Origin: Fictibacillus barbaricus
GTDB lineage: Bacteria > Bacillota > Bacilli > Bacillales > Fictibacillaceae
Assembly: GCF_014635025.1 (NCBI RefSeq)
Contig: NZ_BMCE01000001.1
Location: 248,001 to 312,000 of the forward strand
Length of the DNA: 64,000 nt
Direction: 5' to 3'
Shown here: piece after piece, positions 45,006 to 54,291 of the stretch
How positions within the stretch are numbered: the first letter of the stretch is position 1
Layout of the letters: the number at the start of each line of letters is the position of its first letter
Made by a program: the position numbers and the translations under genes
Notes under the pieces: model-generated
The model's input: the letters and a program-made list of their open reading frames with translations, nothing else
Databases searched by the model: none
What the model was told of the DNA's origin: nothing

Positions 45006-46535
45006 ATGGGAAAAAAGTGGTTTACTAGTTTGCTGACCGTTCTTTTTGTATTGTCTTTAGCTTTAGTAGGTTGCAGCAGCAACTCTTCATCAGGAGGAAG
45101 TGCCGGCAGTCCTGAGCAGGAATTAACGTATGCTACAACATCCAAAGTGGTAGGCCTGTCACCGATCCTTACGAATGATTCTGTATCATCCACTGTGATT
45201 GAACAGATCTACGAAACCCTGTTCGTCCGTGACAGCAAGGGCGAGATCGTTCCTCACCTTGCAGAATCCGTTGAGAACCCTGATGAGAACACATGGGTGA
45301 TCAAGTTAAAGAAAGATATTAAGTTCCATGATGGTACACCTTTTAACGCAGAATCGGTTAAATATACGTTCGATAAGTTAAAAGATCCAAAAACCGCAGC
45401 ACCACGCGCTTCTCTTCTTGCACCTGTTTCATCGATCGAAGTTCAAGATGAACATACGGTAGTGTTAAAAACGGAGAAGCCATACGGTCCGATGCTTGCC
45501 GCTTTAACACACTCCAATGCTGCGATCGTCTCTCCTGCAGCTGATAAGAAACAGGATCTCATGAAGGATCCTGTGGGTACAGGACCTTTTAAATTCTCTG
45601 AAAAAGTAAACGGCGATGATATTGTTCTTGTAAAAAATGAGGACTATTGGCAGAAGCCGGCCAAGCTGGAGAAGCTTACGTTTACTGTCGTTCCAGAAGT
45701 ATCAACAGCCATCTCGATGCTTCAGACGGGAAAGGTTCAATTAATTGACGGTTTAGCTCCAGAGCTTATGCCGCGCCTTGAAAAAATCAAGAATGTAGAA
45801 ACACAAAAAGTGGATGGAACACCTGTTTATTACCTGGCATTCAACATGGAAAAAGCGCCGATGAACGACCTTAAGTTCAGACAAGCTGTATCTCACGCCA
45901 TCAACCGAGAAGGCTATCTGAAAAAGCTGAACGGATTAGGCGTTTACTCCAACACATTTATTGGTCCAGAAGTGTTCGGACATCCAAAAGACGATAAAGG
46001 GCCTAAGTTTGATCAAGAAAAAGCAAAAGAACTAGTTAAAGCAAACGGTTTTGATAAGAAAGAAGTCAAAATGCTTGTTGCGAATACAGCATCATACATG
46101 AACATGGCTGAAGTCATTCAAGCTCAGTTAAAAGAAGTCGGCATTCCAGCAAAGATTGAAACACTTGAGTGGGGCACCTATCTGGATGTTTCCAAAACAG
46201 GTGACTTTGATATCACAATTGCCGGCTGGTCGAACGTAACGGGTGATGGAAGTGAACTATTGTTCCCGCGTCTTCATTCTGCAAACATCGATGCAACAAA
46301 CTTAAGCCGCTATAAAGATGCAGAGCTTGATAAGTTGATCGACGAATCCCGCTCTGTTGTGGATCAAGAGCAGCGCCAGGAAATTTTAACAAAAGCAGAT
46401 GAATACGTGATGACACAGCTGCCGGTTCTGCCGATCTACCATGGGATCGCTTCAGCAGCGTACGATAAATCGGTTAAAGGCTTTAAGATGGAACCTACAG
46501 GACAGTGGTCACTATACAGCGTTCATAGAGAGTAG
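45006..46535 (+). CDS. Peptide-binding lipoprotein (SBP family 5)
   Basis: A 509-residue solute receptor anchored by a lipid: signal sequence MGKKWFTSLLTVLFVLSLAL then VGCSS with the lipobox Cys at about residue 23, and a Ser/Gly linker. The family 5 signature KFHDGTPFNAESVKYTFD is present, as are LTFTVVPEVSTAISMLQTGK and FRQAVSHAINREGYL. It would deliver peptides or gamma-glutamyl compounds to the permease pair; the ligand is inferred only from context. The length is near that of DppE-type proteins. Confidence 0.92.
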   Translation: MGKKWFTSLLTVLFVLSLALVGCSSNSSSGGSAGSPEQELTYATTSKVVGLSPILTNDSVSSTVIEQIYETLFVRDSKGEIVPHLAESVENPDENTWVIKLKKDIKFHDGTPFNAESVKYTFDKLKDPKTAAPRASLLAPVSSIEVQDEHTVVLKTEKPYGPMLAALTHSNAAIVSPAADKKQDLMKDPVGTGPFKFSEKVNGDDIVLVKNEDYWQKPAKLEKLTFTVVPEVSTAISMLQTGKVQLIDGLAPELMPRLEKIKNVETQKVDGTPVYYLAFNMEKAPMNDLKFRQAVSHAINREGYLKKLNGLGVYSNTFIGPEVFGHPKDDKGPKFDQEKAKELVKANGFDKKEVKMLVANTASYMNMAEVIQAQLKEVGIPAKIETLEWGTYLDVSKTGDFDITIAGWSNVTGDGSELLFPRLHSANIDATNLSRYKDAELDKLIDESRSVVDQEQRQEILTKADEYVMTQLPVLPIYHGIASAAYDKSVKGFKMEPTGQWSLYSVHRE

Positions 46536-46543
46536 GGATAACG

Positions 46544-47551
46544 ATGAAAGATACTGTGTTAGAAGTGACAAATCTCGTGACAAAGTTTAAGTCTGCGGAC
46601 GGTCTTTTGCCGGCTGTCCGCGGCGCCTCTTTTTCTGTAAAAAAAGGAGAAACGCTCTGCATCGTTGGAGAATCGGGCTGTGGTAAAAGTATCACAGCCC
46701 TTTCCATCATGGGACTTCTGCCTTCAAACGGATTAATAACAGATGGTTCTATTACGTTCAACGATCAGAACTTAGCTTCCATGTCTCCAAAAGAAATGCA
46801 AAGGCTGCGCGGCAACGATGTATCCATGATTTTTCAGGAACCCATGACTGCCTTAAATCCAGTATTTACAGTTGGTTTTCAAATTCGTGAACCACTGATG
46901 ATCCACCAGAAACTATCAAAGAAAAAAGCGCATGCAAGAGGAATCGAGCTTTTAAAAATGGTTGGCATTCCTTCACCTGCTGAGCGGATGAATCAATATC
47001 CGCATGAGTTGAGCGGCGGTATGAGACAGCGTGTTATGATTGCGATCGCATTATCCTGTAATCCATCTCTTTTGATTGCTGACGAACCGACAACGGCGCT
47101 GGATGTAACCATCCAAGCTCAGATTATTGATCTGTTGAACGATCTCAAAGAGCAGCTGGACATGAGCATGATCATGATCACGCATGACATGGGTGTTGTG
47201 GCTGAGATCGCTGACCGTGTGATCGTCATGTATGCAGGAGAGGTTATTGAAGAAGGACGGGTAGAAGAAATATTTGAGAACCCGCAGCATCCTTACACGA
47301 AGGGCCTTTTATCTTCTGTACCGAATGTGGATGATCCAGACTTTGATCTGAAGCCGATTGCTGGATCGATGCCGATGTTGAATGAACAGATCAGCGGATG
47401 CCGTTTTCATCCCCGTTGTCCTCATGCTTTTGATAAATGTTTCCATGAATCACCTAAAACGTTTTCTGTAACAGATAAACAACATGTACGATGCTGGCTG
47501 CAAGAGGAGGAGGTCGCTCAGAATGGCGGTAGACGAGCAAGTTCTTTATAG
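46544..47551 (+). CDS. Peptide ABC transporter ATPase (DppD/OppD type)
   Basis: A 335-residue ATPase: Walker A GESGCGKS, signature [15 protein letters not shown], Walker [14 protein letters not shown]-loop ITHDMGVV, and the C-terminal oligopeptide-transporter motif [14 protein letters not shown]. It starts nine bases after the receptor gene and overlaps the next ATPase gene by 29 bases. Confidence 0.93.
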   Translation: MKDTVLEVTNLVTKFKSADGLLPAVRGASFSVKKGETLCIVGESGCGKSITALSIMGLLPSNGLITDGSITFNDQNLASMSPKEMQRLRGNDVSMIFQEPMTALNPVFTVGFQIREPLMIHQKLSKKKAHARGIELLKMVGIPSPAERMNQYPHELSGGMRQRVMIAIALSCNPSLLIADEPTTALDVTIQAQIIDLLNDLKEQLDMSMIMITHDMGVVAEIADRVIVMYAGEVIEEGRVEEIFENPQHPYTKGLLSSVPNVDDPDFDLKPIAGSMPMLNEQISGCRFHPRCPHAFDKCFHESPKTFSVTDKQHVRCWLQEEEVAQNGGRRASSL

Positions 47552-48497
47552 CGTAAAAAATGTAAAAAAGTACTATCCCGTTAAAGGCGGCATGCTGCAG
47601 CGGGTAAAAAGCCATGTGAAAGCGGTCGATGGCATCACGCTTGATATTTATAAGGGTGAGACACTTGGTGTTGTCGGTGAATCGGGGTGCGGCAAATCGA
47701 CACTTGGAAGAACGATTCTGGGACTTGAATCACTGACAGAAGGAGAACTGGTCTTTAACGGGAATAACATTAGTAACCATTCGTCGCGTCAATTAAAACC
47801 GTTTAAAAAAGAGATGCAGATGATCTTTCAGGATCCATACGCTTCTCTTAATCCAAAACAGCGGATCGGTGATGCTTTAGAGGAAGCTCTTATTATTCAT
47901 ACGAATCTTTCGGCTCCCAAGCGAAGAGAAAAAGTGATTAGATTATTAAACGAAGTAGGTTTAAAAGAAGAGCATTATGACCGTTATCCGCATGAGTTCA
48001 GCGGCGGTCAGCGCCAGCGTATCGGGATTGCCAGAGCCATCTCGATCAATCCGTCATTCATCGTATGTGACGAGCCGGTTTCAGCACTTGATGTGTCAGT
48101 GCAAGCGCAAGTGATTAAGCTTTTAAAAGACCTTCAGGAGAAGCATGGGTTGACGTATTTGTTCGTATCCCATGATCTTGGTGTTGTTCGCCATCTTTGT
48201 AACCGAGTACTCGTAATGTATTTAGGACAGATGGTGGAGCTTGCGCCAGTCGATAAGCTATATGAAAATCCGACGCATCCTTACACAGAGGCATTATTAT
48301 CAGCCATTCCAAGGCCAGCTGTAGGGAGGAAAAGAGAACGGGTCCGTTTAACCGGAGATCTTCCGAGCCCGTCCAACCCGCCGGCAGGATGTCCGTTCCA
48401 TACCCGATGTCCGATCGCAAAAGACCACTGTACAACAGAAAAACCCGCATGGCGCCAAATTGACGAAGGTCATTTTATCGCCTGCCACGAGAGGTGA
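47523..48497 (+). CDS. Peptide ABC transporter ATPase (DppF/OppF type)
   Basis: A 324-residue second ATPase of the importer: Walker [18 protein letters not shown], signature FSGGQRQRIGIARAI, Walker B FIVCDEPVSALDVS, C-terminal CPFHTRCPIAKDHC. The ATG at 47523 follows GAGGAGGTCG; a longer frame from 47484 lacks a site. It ends inside the leader of the gamma-glutamyltransferase gene. Confidence 0.93.
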   Translation: MAVDEQVLYSVKNVKKYYPVKGGMLQRVKSHVKAVDGITLDIYKGETLGVVGESGCGKSTLGRTILGLESLTEGELVFNGNNISNHSSRQLKPFKKEMQMIFQDPYASLNPKQRIGDALEEALIIHTNLSAPKRREKVIRLLNEVGLKEEHYDRYPHEFSGGQRQRIGIARAISINPSFIVCDEPVSALDVSVQAQVIKLLKDLQEKHGLTYLFVSHDLGVVRHLCNRVLVMYLGQMVELAPVDKLYENPTHPYTEALLSAIPRPAVGRKRERVRLTGDLPSPSNPPAGCPFHTRCPIAKDHCTTEKPAWRQIDEGHFIACHER

Positions 48498-48502
48498 AGA
48501 AA

Positions 48503-50146
48503 ATGAATCAAACAATACAGCATACAAAACAAAAATTAAAATACAATGCACTTCATACACCCTATCCATCTCACAGGATGACCGTGTACGCCAAAAAAGG
48601 AATGTTGGCAACGAGTCAGCCGCTCGCGGCACAAGCAGGTCTAGATATTTTAAAAAAGGGCGGGAACGCTGTTGATGCAGCGATTGCAACAGCTGCCTGT
48701 CTGACTGTTGTGGAACCCACATCTAACGGAATTGGCGGGGACGCTTTTGCGCTTGTCTGGATGAACGGCGAACTGCATGGCTTGAACTCAAGCGGTCCAG
48801 CTCCAAAGAGAATCTCGATCGAAGAAGTGAAGAAGGCAGGATTTGACGAGATGCCAAAGTTTGGATGGATTCCTGTTACAGTTCCCGGAGCACCTGCGGC
48901 ATGGGCCGAGCTATCCAGCCGGTTTGGCAAGCTTCCGTTTAAGGAAGTCATGGAGCCGGCGATCTCATATGCAGAAGAAGGATATCCGCTGACACCGATC
49001 CTCGGGAAGTACTGGAAAAGAGCGTATGAAACCTATAAGCGGGTATTGAAGGGTGATGAGTTTGAAAGCTGGTTCCAGACCTTTGCACCTGACGGCCGAG
49101 CCCCTGAAGTTGGCGAGGTTTGGCGATCACCAGATCATGCGAAAACATTGCGTGATATCGCTGAAACGAAAGCAGAGTCTTTTTATAGAGGAGCACTTGC
49201 TCAAAGAATAGGTGAAGCATCAGAAGCACACGGTGGATTTTTACGAAGTGAAGATCTAGCTTCTTTTTACCCGGAGTGGGTAGATCCCATTAAAGTGAAC
49301 TATAGAGGATACGACGTATGGGAGATCCCACCGAACGGGCAAGGTATCGTTGCCCTCATGGCACTCAACACGTTAAAGGGCTATGAGTTTGCAGAAAAAG
49401 AGTCAGCTGACACGTATCATAAACAGATCGAAGCGATCAAACTGGCATTTTCCGATGCGAAAAAATATGTAACAGACTCAGTTAGGATGCGTGTTTCAGT
49501 AGAAGGTTTATTGTCTGAGGAGTACGCAGCAGAAAGACGCGGGCTGATCGGAACTGAAGCACTGCAGCCAGAGCCAGGAACTCCGCCAAGCGGGGGAACG
49601 GTATATCTCGCAGCTGCTGATGAAGAAGGTAACATGGTTTCGTTTATCCAGAGCAATTACATGGGATTCGGTTCGGGTGTCGTTGTGCCTGGAACGGGAA
49701 TCGGTCTTCAGAACAGGGGTCATGATTTCTCTCTTGATCCTGATCACGAAAATGCACTCGCACCAGGCAAAAAAACATATCATACGATTATTCCAGGATT
49801 CTTAACAAAAGACGGTAAAGCAGTTGGTCCGTTTGGGGTGATGGGAGGATACATGCAGCCTCAAGGACATGTGCAGGTTGTCATGAACACAGTTGATTTT
49901 CATCTGAATCCGCAATCCGCTCTTGATGCACCCCGTTGGCAGTGGATGGAGGATAAAAAAGTACTCGTTGAGCGCTCGCTGCCTCCACATATAGCAGATG
50001 AATTGGCGAGACGTGGTCATGAAGTCCAGGTTGCATTAGACTCTGGGAACTTTGGCCGCGGACAGATCATTTGGAGAGACCCGGATACAGGCGTCCTTGC
50101 AGGAGGAACAGAAGGAAGAACGGATGGCTCTATTGCAGCCTGGTAA
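48503..50146 (+). CDS. Gamma-glutamyltransferase family protein (YwrD-like)
   Basis: A 547-residue Ntn-hydrolase of the GGT family that cleaves gamma-glutamyl bonds, for example in glutathione or gamma-glutamyl peptides. It has GGNAVDAAIATAACLTVVEP near the N-terminus, and the likely autoprocessing Thr at about residue 366 in PSGGTVYLAAAD. The usual TTHFS at this site is replaced by GTVYL, as in the divergent YwrD group, so activity needs checking. No signal peptide is seen, so it is probably cytoplasmic. The ATG at 48503 follows GAGAGGTG in the end of the OppF-type gene, implying one operon with the importer. Confidence 0.88.
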   Translation: MNQTIQHTKQKLKYNALHTPYPSHRMTVYAKKGMLATSQPLAAQAGLDILKKGGNAVDAAIATAACLTVVEPTSNGIGGDAFALVWMNGELHGLNSSGPAPKRISIEEVKKAGFDEMPKFGWIPVTVPGAPAAWAELSSRFGKLPFKEVMEPAISYAEEGYPLTPILGKYWKRAYETYKRVLKGDEFESWFQTFAPDGRAPEVGEVWRSPDHAKTLRDIAETKAESFYRGALAQRIGEASEAHGGFLRSEDLASFYPEWVDPIKVNYRGYDVWEIPPNGQGIVALMALNTLKGYEFAEKESADTYHKQIEAIKLAFSDAKKYVTDSVRMRVSVEGLLSEEYAAERRGLIGTEALQPEPGTPPSGGTVYLAAADEEGNMVSFIQSNYMGFGSGVVVPGTGIGLQNRGHDFSLDPDHENALAPGKKTYHTIIPGFLTKDGKAVGPFGVMGGYMQPQGHVQVVMNTVDFHLNPQSALDAPRWQWMEDKKVLVERSLPPHIADELARRGHEVQVALDSGNFGRGQIIWRDPDTGVLAGGTEGRTDGSIAAW

Positions 50147-50185
50147 ACACAACGAAAACCAACCACGAATAAAGGACTTGATCAC

Positions 50186-50767
50186 ATGACATATCTCAAC
50201 TTGTTTCTCGCCTTTTTCCGGTCTGGCATGCTTGGGTATGGGGGAGGACCTTCTTCCATCCCTTTAGTTCATAAAGAAGTGGTCGGAAAATACAAATGGA
50301 TGAATGATGAGGAGTTTGGAGATGTATTGGCGCTAGGGAACACGCTGCCTGGACCCATTGCGACCAAGATGGCAGGCTATATTGGGTATCGGGTTGCGGG
50401 AATCCTAGGTCTCTTTGTCGCACTCTTAGCTTCCATCCTACCAACTATCATTCTTATGATTCTACTTTTAACCTCATTAAGAGAGTTCAAGGACCAGCCA
50501 TGGGTGCAAGGCATGACAAAAGGGGTTATCCCTGTTGTTGCCGTTATGCTTGCCGTACTTACATGGCAGTTCTTCGATAGCTCTAAAAAAGGTCTTGGCT
50601 TAAAACTGAGCCTCCTTCATATTTTTGCGGGAGTCGTGCTCCTTCAATTTCTCGGTGTACATCCTGGTATCGTAATTGGATTATTACTGGCATACGCTCT
50701 TTTTGGACCGCTTAAGGAAAAGAAAGAGGAAAGAGTACAGGTGCGGGAAGGAGAGAAAACGGGATGA
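50186..50767 (+). CDS. Chromate transporter, CHR domain (subunit 1)
   Basis: A 193-residue membrane protein with one CHR domain: GMLGYGGGPSSIPLVHKEVV and ALGNTLPGPIATKMAGYIGY are diagnostic. Short one-domain CHR proteins work as pairs of opposite topology, equivalent to one full-length ChrA. The role is chromate (or sulfate-like anion) efflux or uptake. It starts 39 bases after the GGT gene and overlaps the second subunit gene by four bases. Similar to YwrB/YwrA. Confidence 0.88.
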   Translation: MTYLNLFLAFFRSGMLGYGGGPSSIPLVHKEVVGKYKWMNDEEFGDVLALGNTLPGPIATKMAGYIGYRVAGILGLFVALLASILPTIILMILLLTSLREFKDQPWVQGMTKGVIPVVAVMLAVLTWQFFDSSKKGLGLKLSLLHIFAGVVLLQFLGVHPGIVIGLLLAYALFGPLKEKKEERVQVREGEKTG

Positions 50768-51294
50768 CGTATTGGCATATCTTTCTCGCATTCTTTATAC
50801 CAGGTATCTTAGGGTATGGCGGCGGGCCTGCTTCGATTCCGTTAATTGAAAATGAAGTGGTGGACAGGTATGACTGGCTTTCTGTAAATGAATTTACAGA
50901 AGTTCTGGCACTCGGAAATGCTCTTCCCGGTCCGATCGCTACAAAAATGGCAGGGTATATCGGATTTCAGGAAGGCGGATGGCTCGGTGCTTTTGTTGGC
51001 GTTTTTGCCACAGTTGCTCCCTCTCTAGTGTTGATGGTCGCTTTCCTTGGACTCGTCTATAAATTCAAAGATTCACCAAGGGTAAAAAACATGAGCATAT
51101 ATGTAAAACCGACCATTGCCGTGCTTCTTGGCATCATGGCCTATCAGTTCTTCTTTGAATCTTTTGTTGGCATAGGCTGGATGCATACGCTTTTCTTAGC
51201 AGCTGCAAGCTTCTTACTGATGGAAAAGTGGAAAGTCTCCCCCGTTTTCGTGATTATAGGATCTCTCGGATATGGAGCAATATTTTTAGCTTGA
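50764..51294 (+). CDS. Chromate transporter, CHR domain (subunit 2)
   Basis: A 176-residue second CHR-domain protein: GILGYGGGPASIPLIENEVV, ALGNALPGPIATKMAGYIGF. The start ATG at 50764 overlaps the upstream stop (ATGA). The two subunits are related to each other along their length, as expected for an ancient duplication. A terminator follows at 51305. Confidence 0.88.
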   Translation: MTYWHIFLAFFIPGILGYGGGPASIPLIENEVVDRYDWLSVNEFTEVLALGNALPGPIATKMAGYIGFQEGGWLGAFVGVFATVAPSLVLMVAFLGLVYKFKDSPRVKNMSIYVKPTIAVLLGIMAYQFFFESFVGIGWMHTLFLAAASFLLMEKWKVSPVFVIIGSLGYGAIFLA

Positions 51295-51304
51295 TCATAA
51301 AAGG

Positions 51305-51340
51305 ATGACTCAAAGATCATATACTTTGAGTCATTTTTTG
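51305..51340 (+). terminator. Terminator of the chromate transporter genes
   Basis: ATGACTCAAAG (51305-51315) pairs with CTTTGAGTCAT (51324-51334), followed by six T. Confidence 0.88.
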
Positions 51341-51390
51341 CGTAATCAACCAGGTGCAAATCCATGATAACCATGATTTATTCGAATAGA

Positions 51391-51464
51391 TTTATAAGTC
51401 TTCAAAAAACTTTATAAGTCTTCAAAATAATTTATAAGTCTTCAAAAAATTTTATACGTCTTCG
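51391..51464 (-). repeat. 20-bp-period tandem array, core GAAGACTTATAAA (4 units)
   Basis: On the plus strand TTTATAAGTCTTC starts at 51391, 51411 and 51431, with TTTATACGTCTTC at 51451; the period is exactly 20 bases. The reverse complement core GAAGACTTATAAA contains AGACTTA, shared with the array at 35611. It lies between the chromate operon terminator and the M50 gene. Confidence 0.92.
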
Positions 51465-51534
51465 CCAAATCCAACCTCTCTATACTTTTTCTGTTAAAAA
51501 GTCAGGTCAAAAGCCTAGTGTGAACCCTGTTCAT

Positions 51535-51554
51535 CTAGGTAACAGTATACCTAG
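51535..51554. promoter_or_regulatory. Palindrome CTAGGTA-N6-TACCTAG upstream of the M50 gene
   Basis: Two exact 7-base arms around ACAGTA, 34 bases before the start codon. CCTAG and CTAGG also occur at 51514 and 51535. It may be an operator; no known consensus is claimed. Confidence 0.45.
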
Positions 51555-51587
51555 TATTAGAAAAAATAGGTTATAGGAGGGATGCAC

Positions 51588-52067
51588 ATGTTTGGTTTTG
51601 AAGATGTTTGGAAGTTTTTCTTTTCATTCTTTTTAGTCCTACCGATCGTTACGTTCATACACGAAGCAGGTCATCTCTTTTTTGGGAAAATTACGGGCGG
51701 AAAAGTCCGTATTCATATAGGTAGCGGGAACAGATTACTTAAAATTGGACCTTGTAATATCCGAGCCCTGTATTTTTGGGACGGCTGGTGTGAATATGAG
51801 AATTTGAAAAACCATACAAGAAGACACTTGGTTGCCGTTTATTTAGGCGGTCCTCTATTCACGATACTTAGTATGTTAATTGTCAATATGCTGATCTACA
51901 TGGAAGTATTTAAAGCAGGGATCTTCACCTATCAATTTGTCTACTTTTCCTTCTATTTTGTATTCTTCTCATTGATTCCCATCGAGCATAACGGGTATCC
52001 GACAGACGGAAAAGCAGCATGGGATGTTATCAAACGAAAAACGATCGATAAAAATCCGCTAGGTTAA
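51588..52067 (+). CDS. M50-type membrane metalloprotease-like protein
   Basis: A 159-residue protein with four helices and the zinc-binding HEAGH motif in TFIHEAGHLFFGKITGG (about residues 23-39), plus a second motif HNGYPTDGKAAW that resembles the NxxPxxDG of site-2 proteases. It is short for the family and may be a minimal or regulatory member; substrates are unknown. The ATG at 51588 is chosen because AGGAGGG ends six bases upstream; ATG at 51582 is too close to it. Confidence 0.7.
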   Translation: MFGFEDVWKFFFSFFLVLPIVTFIHEAGHLFFGKITGGKVRIHIGSGNRLLKIGPCNIRALYFWDGWCEYENLKNHTRRHLVAVYLGGPLFTILSMLIVNMLIYMEVFKAGIFTYQFVYFSFYFVFFSLIPIEHNGYPTDGKAAWDVIKRKTIDKNPLG

Positions 52068-52085
52068 TAGAGTACTATCCTTTTA

Positions 52086-52122
52086 GCGTTTGGACGAAAT
52101 CTAGGCGCTTTTTATTTTTTGA
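52086..52122 (+). terminator. Weak terminator after the M50 gene
   Basis: AGCG pairs with CGCT across about 20 bases, followed by T-rich sequence. The stem is short, so this is tentative. Confidence 0.35.
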
Positions 52123-52230
52123 GTTTTTTACAGATACATGCTGCTTTCATATGTTAAGATAATTTCAAACTTAAATTGGCATGTTAGCCAAAACAGATGA
52201 ATATTTTTTAGAGGGAAGCGGGGGACTTTC

Positions 52231-53196
52231 ATGAAACCAATATGGCTTGGTATTGCGGCGGCCTTTTTCTTTGGTGTTACGTTTATCTTAAACAGATCGA
52301 TGGATTTATCAGGCGGAAGCTGGCAATGGAGTGCGGCACTTCGATTTTTTTACATGGTTCCGCTGTTATGGATCATCGTTTGGATGCGTGGAAACGTGCG
52401 TCCTGTTTTTCAAGAGTTAAAAGCACGATTCGGTATATGGTTTTTATGGAGTTCAGTTGGTTTTGTATTATTTTATGCACCCATTACATATGCTGCGGGG
52501 TTTGGAGAAGCCTGGCTCGTTGCGGCCACCTGGCAGATCACGATTGTAGCAGGCTCGCTTTTAGTGCCGTTCTTTTATGAAGGAGATGGTAAAGAAAGGA
52601 GCGCAACCCGTCAAAAGATTCCGTTTAAAGGACTGGGCTTCTCCATTCTCATTCTAGCAGGTGTTGCATTGGTACAAGTGCAGGAAGCAGGTGGGGTGAA
52701 TGGCTCTGCTTGGCTGAACGTTGTACTGCCGGTCTTGATTGCTGCTATCGCCTATCCGCTTGGAAACCGTAAGATGATGGTGGTTACAAATAAGCGTCTT
52801 GATGCGTTTCAGCGTGCGTTCGGGATGACGATCGCCTCACTGCCTTGGTGGATCGTTCTTGCTGGTTTTGGCTGGTTAGAGAGCGGGCCGCCAACAAATG
52901 ATCAGCTTTGGCAAAGCTTTTTGGTCGCAATATCCTCTGGTGTGATCGCAACGGTTCTCTTTTTCCAGGCGACAGATCTATGTGCGAACAACCCTGTGAA
53001 ACTAGCAGGCGTGGAAGCGACCCAATCTGCTGAGATCATTTTTGTGCTTGCCGGTGAGATGTGGCTGTTATCGATCGCGAGCCCGACTTTGCTCTCTATG
53101 CTAGGCGTTCTTGTTATCATGCTAGGGATGTTTTTACACAGCTATTACGGAAAAACGGATGTAGTACAAAAAAAATCTATGAAACTTGCAAAATGA
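52231..53196 (+). CDS. DMT-superfamily multidrug resistance efflux transporter (EmrE-like)
   Basis: A 321-residue membrane protein with about ten helices. Its N-terminus (IAAAFFFGVTFILNRSMDLS) and GVEATQSAEIIFVLAGEMWL fit the PF13536 group of long DMT exporters, annotated as multidrug resistance efflux proteins. The actual substrate is unknown. The ATG follows GAGGGAAGCGGGGG. A terminator follows at 53258. Confidence 0.83.
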   Translation: MKPIWLGIAAAFFFGVTFILNRSMDLSGGSWQWSAALRFFYMVPLLWIIVWMRGNVRPVFQELKARFGIWFLWSSVGFVLFYAPITYAAGFGEAWLVAATWQITIVAGSLLVPFFYEGDGKERSATRQKIPFKGLGFSILILAGVALVQVQEAGGVNGSAWLNVVLPVLIAAIAYPLGNRKMMVVTNKRLDAFQRAFGMTIASLPWWIVLAGFGWLESGPPTNDQLWQSFLVAISSGVIATVLFFQATDLCANNPVKLAGVEATQSAEIIFVLAGEMWLLSIASPTLLSMLGVLVIMLGMFLHSYYGKTDVVQKKSMKLAK

Positions 53197-53257
53197 TGAA
53201 TAAAAAATTGTGAGTTGGGAATAGTAGTACTACCCCCCCTTTTTATATAGTAATTGG

Positions 53258-53290
53258 AACAGCCGTTGCCCGCAGCAGCGGTTGTTTTTT
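53258..53290 (+). terminator. Terminator of the EmrE-like gene
   Basis: AACAGCCGTTGC, loop CCGCA, GCAGCGGTTGTT and T run. A GTAATAAA/TTTATTAC inverted repeat (about 53292-53350) follows before the AraC gene. Confidence 0.8.
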
Positions 53291-53381
53291 GTGTAATAAA
53301 GGAATCCGTCATATCGGTGCATGAATTGTCGGATGTGCCGGTTTATTACCTGCTATTCTAAAGTTGAAAGGAGGCATTAAA

Positions 53382-54251
53382 ATGGATTCGCTTAAAAATA
53401 TGAATGACGCGCTGCAGTATATGGAGGAAAACCTGGAGTATGAGATTGATTATCGGGAAGTAGCGAGACGGGCTTGCTGCTCGGAATTTCATTTTAAAAG
53501 GATGTTTTCTTTTCTAGCGGGTGTCCCTCTATCGGAGTATATTCGCCGGCGGAGACTAACGCTCGCCGCTTTTGAGCTAATGAACGGCGAGTCAAAGGTT
53601 ATTGATGTTGCGGTAAAGTACGGATACAGTTCACCAGATGCTTTTACAAAAGCTTTTCATCAGTTACATGGTGCAACACCGTCAGAGGCAAGGAAAAACG
53701 GTCATTCTTTAAAAGCATTTCCACGCATGTCCTTTCAATTATCGATAAAGGGAGGGAATGAAATGAACTACCGTATTGTTGAAAAAGAAGCTTTTCATAT
53801 CGTGGGGATCAAGAAAAGAGTTCCTTTGATCTATGAAGGAGTAAATCCGGAAATTGCAGCTATGTGGCAAAGTCTTGATATGAACACGATTAATATGCTT
53901 AAGAGCCTTTCTAATACCGAGCCAAAAGGACTGATTAGTGCATCAGCTAACTTTTCTGACCGGTTGCTTGAGAACAGTGAGCTCGATCATTATATTGGGG
54001 TCGCAACGATGGTGGAATGCCCGGATCATTTAGTGAAGCTTGAAGTTGCAGCATCAACGTGGGCCGTTTTTGAAGCGACAGGACCTTTTCCTGAAACATT
54101 GCAGAATGTCTGGGGACGCATTTACTCGGAATGGTTTCCGTCTTCATCTTACGAGCAGACGGAAGGGCCAGAGATACTGTGGAACGCTGATAAGGATACC
54201 ACATCACCAACGTTTAAAAGTGAGATCTGGATACCCGTCGTGAAGAAATAG
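53382..54251 (+). CDS. AraC family regulator with GyrI-like effector domain
   Basis: A 289-residue regulator: two helix-turn-helix units at the N-terminus ([20 protein letters not shown] and [20 protein letters not shown]) and, from about residue 127, a GyrI/SOUL-type small-molecule-binding domain ([20 protein letters not shown]). This layout is found in Rob/BltR-like regulators that sense hydrophobic compounds. The ATG at 53382 follows AAAGGAGG. It may control the EmrE-like exporter upstream, which is an inference. Confidence 0.88.
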   Translation: MDSLKNMNDALQYMEENLEYEIDYREVARRACCSEFHFKRMFSFLAGVPLSEYIRRRRLTLAAFELMNGESKVIDVAVKYGYSSPDAFTKAFHQLHGATPSEARKNGHSLKAFPRMSFQLSIKGGNEMNYRIVEKEAFHIVGIKKRVPLIYEGVNPEIAAMWQSLDMNTINMLKSLSNTEPKGLISASANFSDRLLENSELDHYIGVATMVECPDHLVKLEVAASTWAVFEATGPFPETLQNVWGRIYSEWFPSSSYEQTEGPEILWNADKDTTSPTFKSEIWIPVVKK

Positions 54252-54254
54252 ATA

Positions 54255-54287
54255 AAAAAGCATCGGCTCTAGGGCCGGTGCTTTTTG
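54255..54287. terminator. Bidirectional terminator between araC-like and zorB-like genes
   Basis: AAAAAGCATCGGC (54255-54267) pairs with GCCGGTGCTTTTT (54274-54286). Confidence 0.85.
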
Positions 54288-54291
54288 GTGT

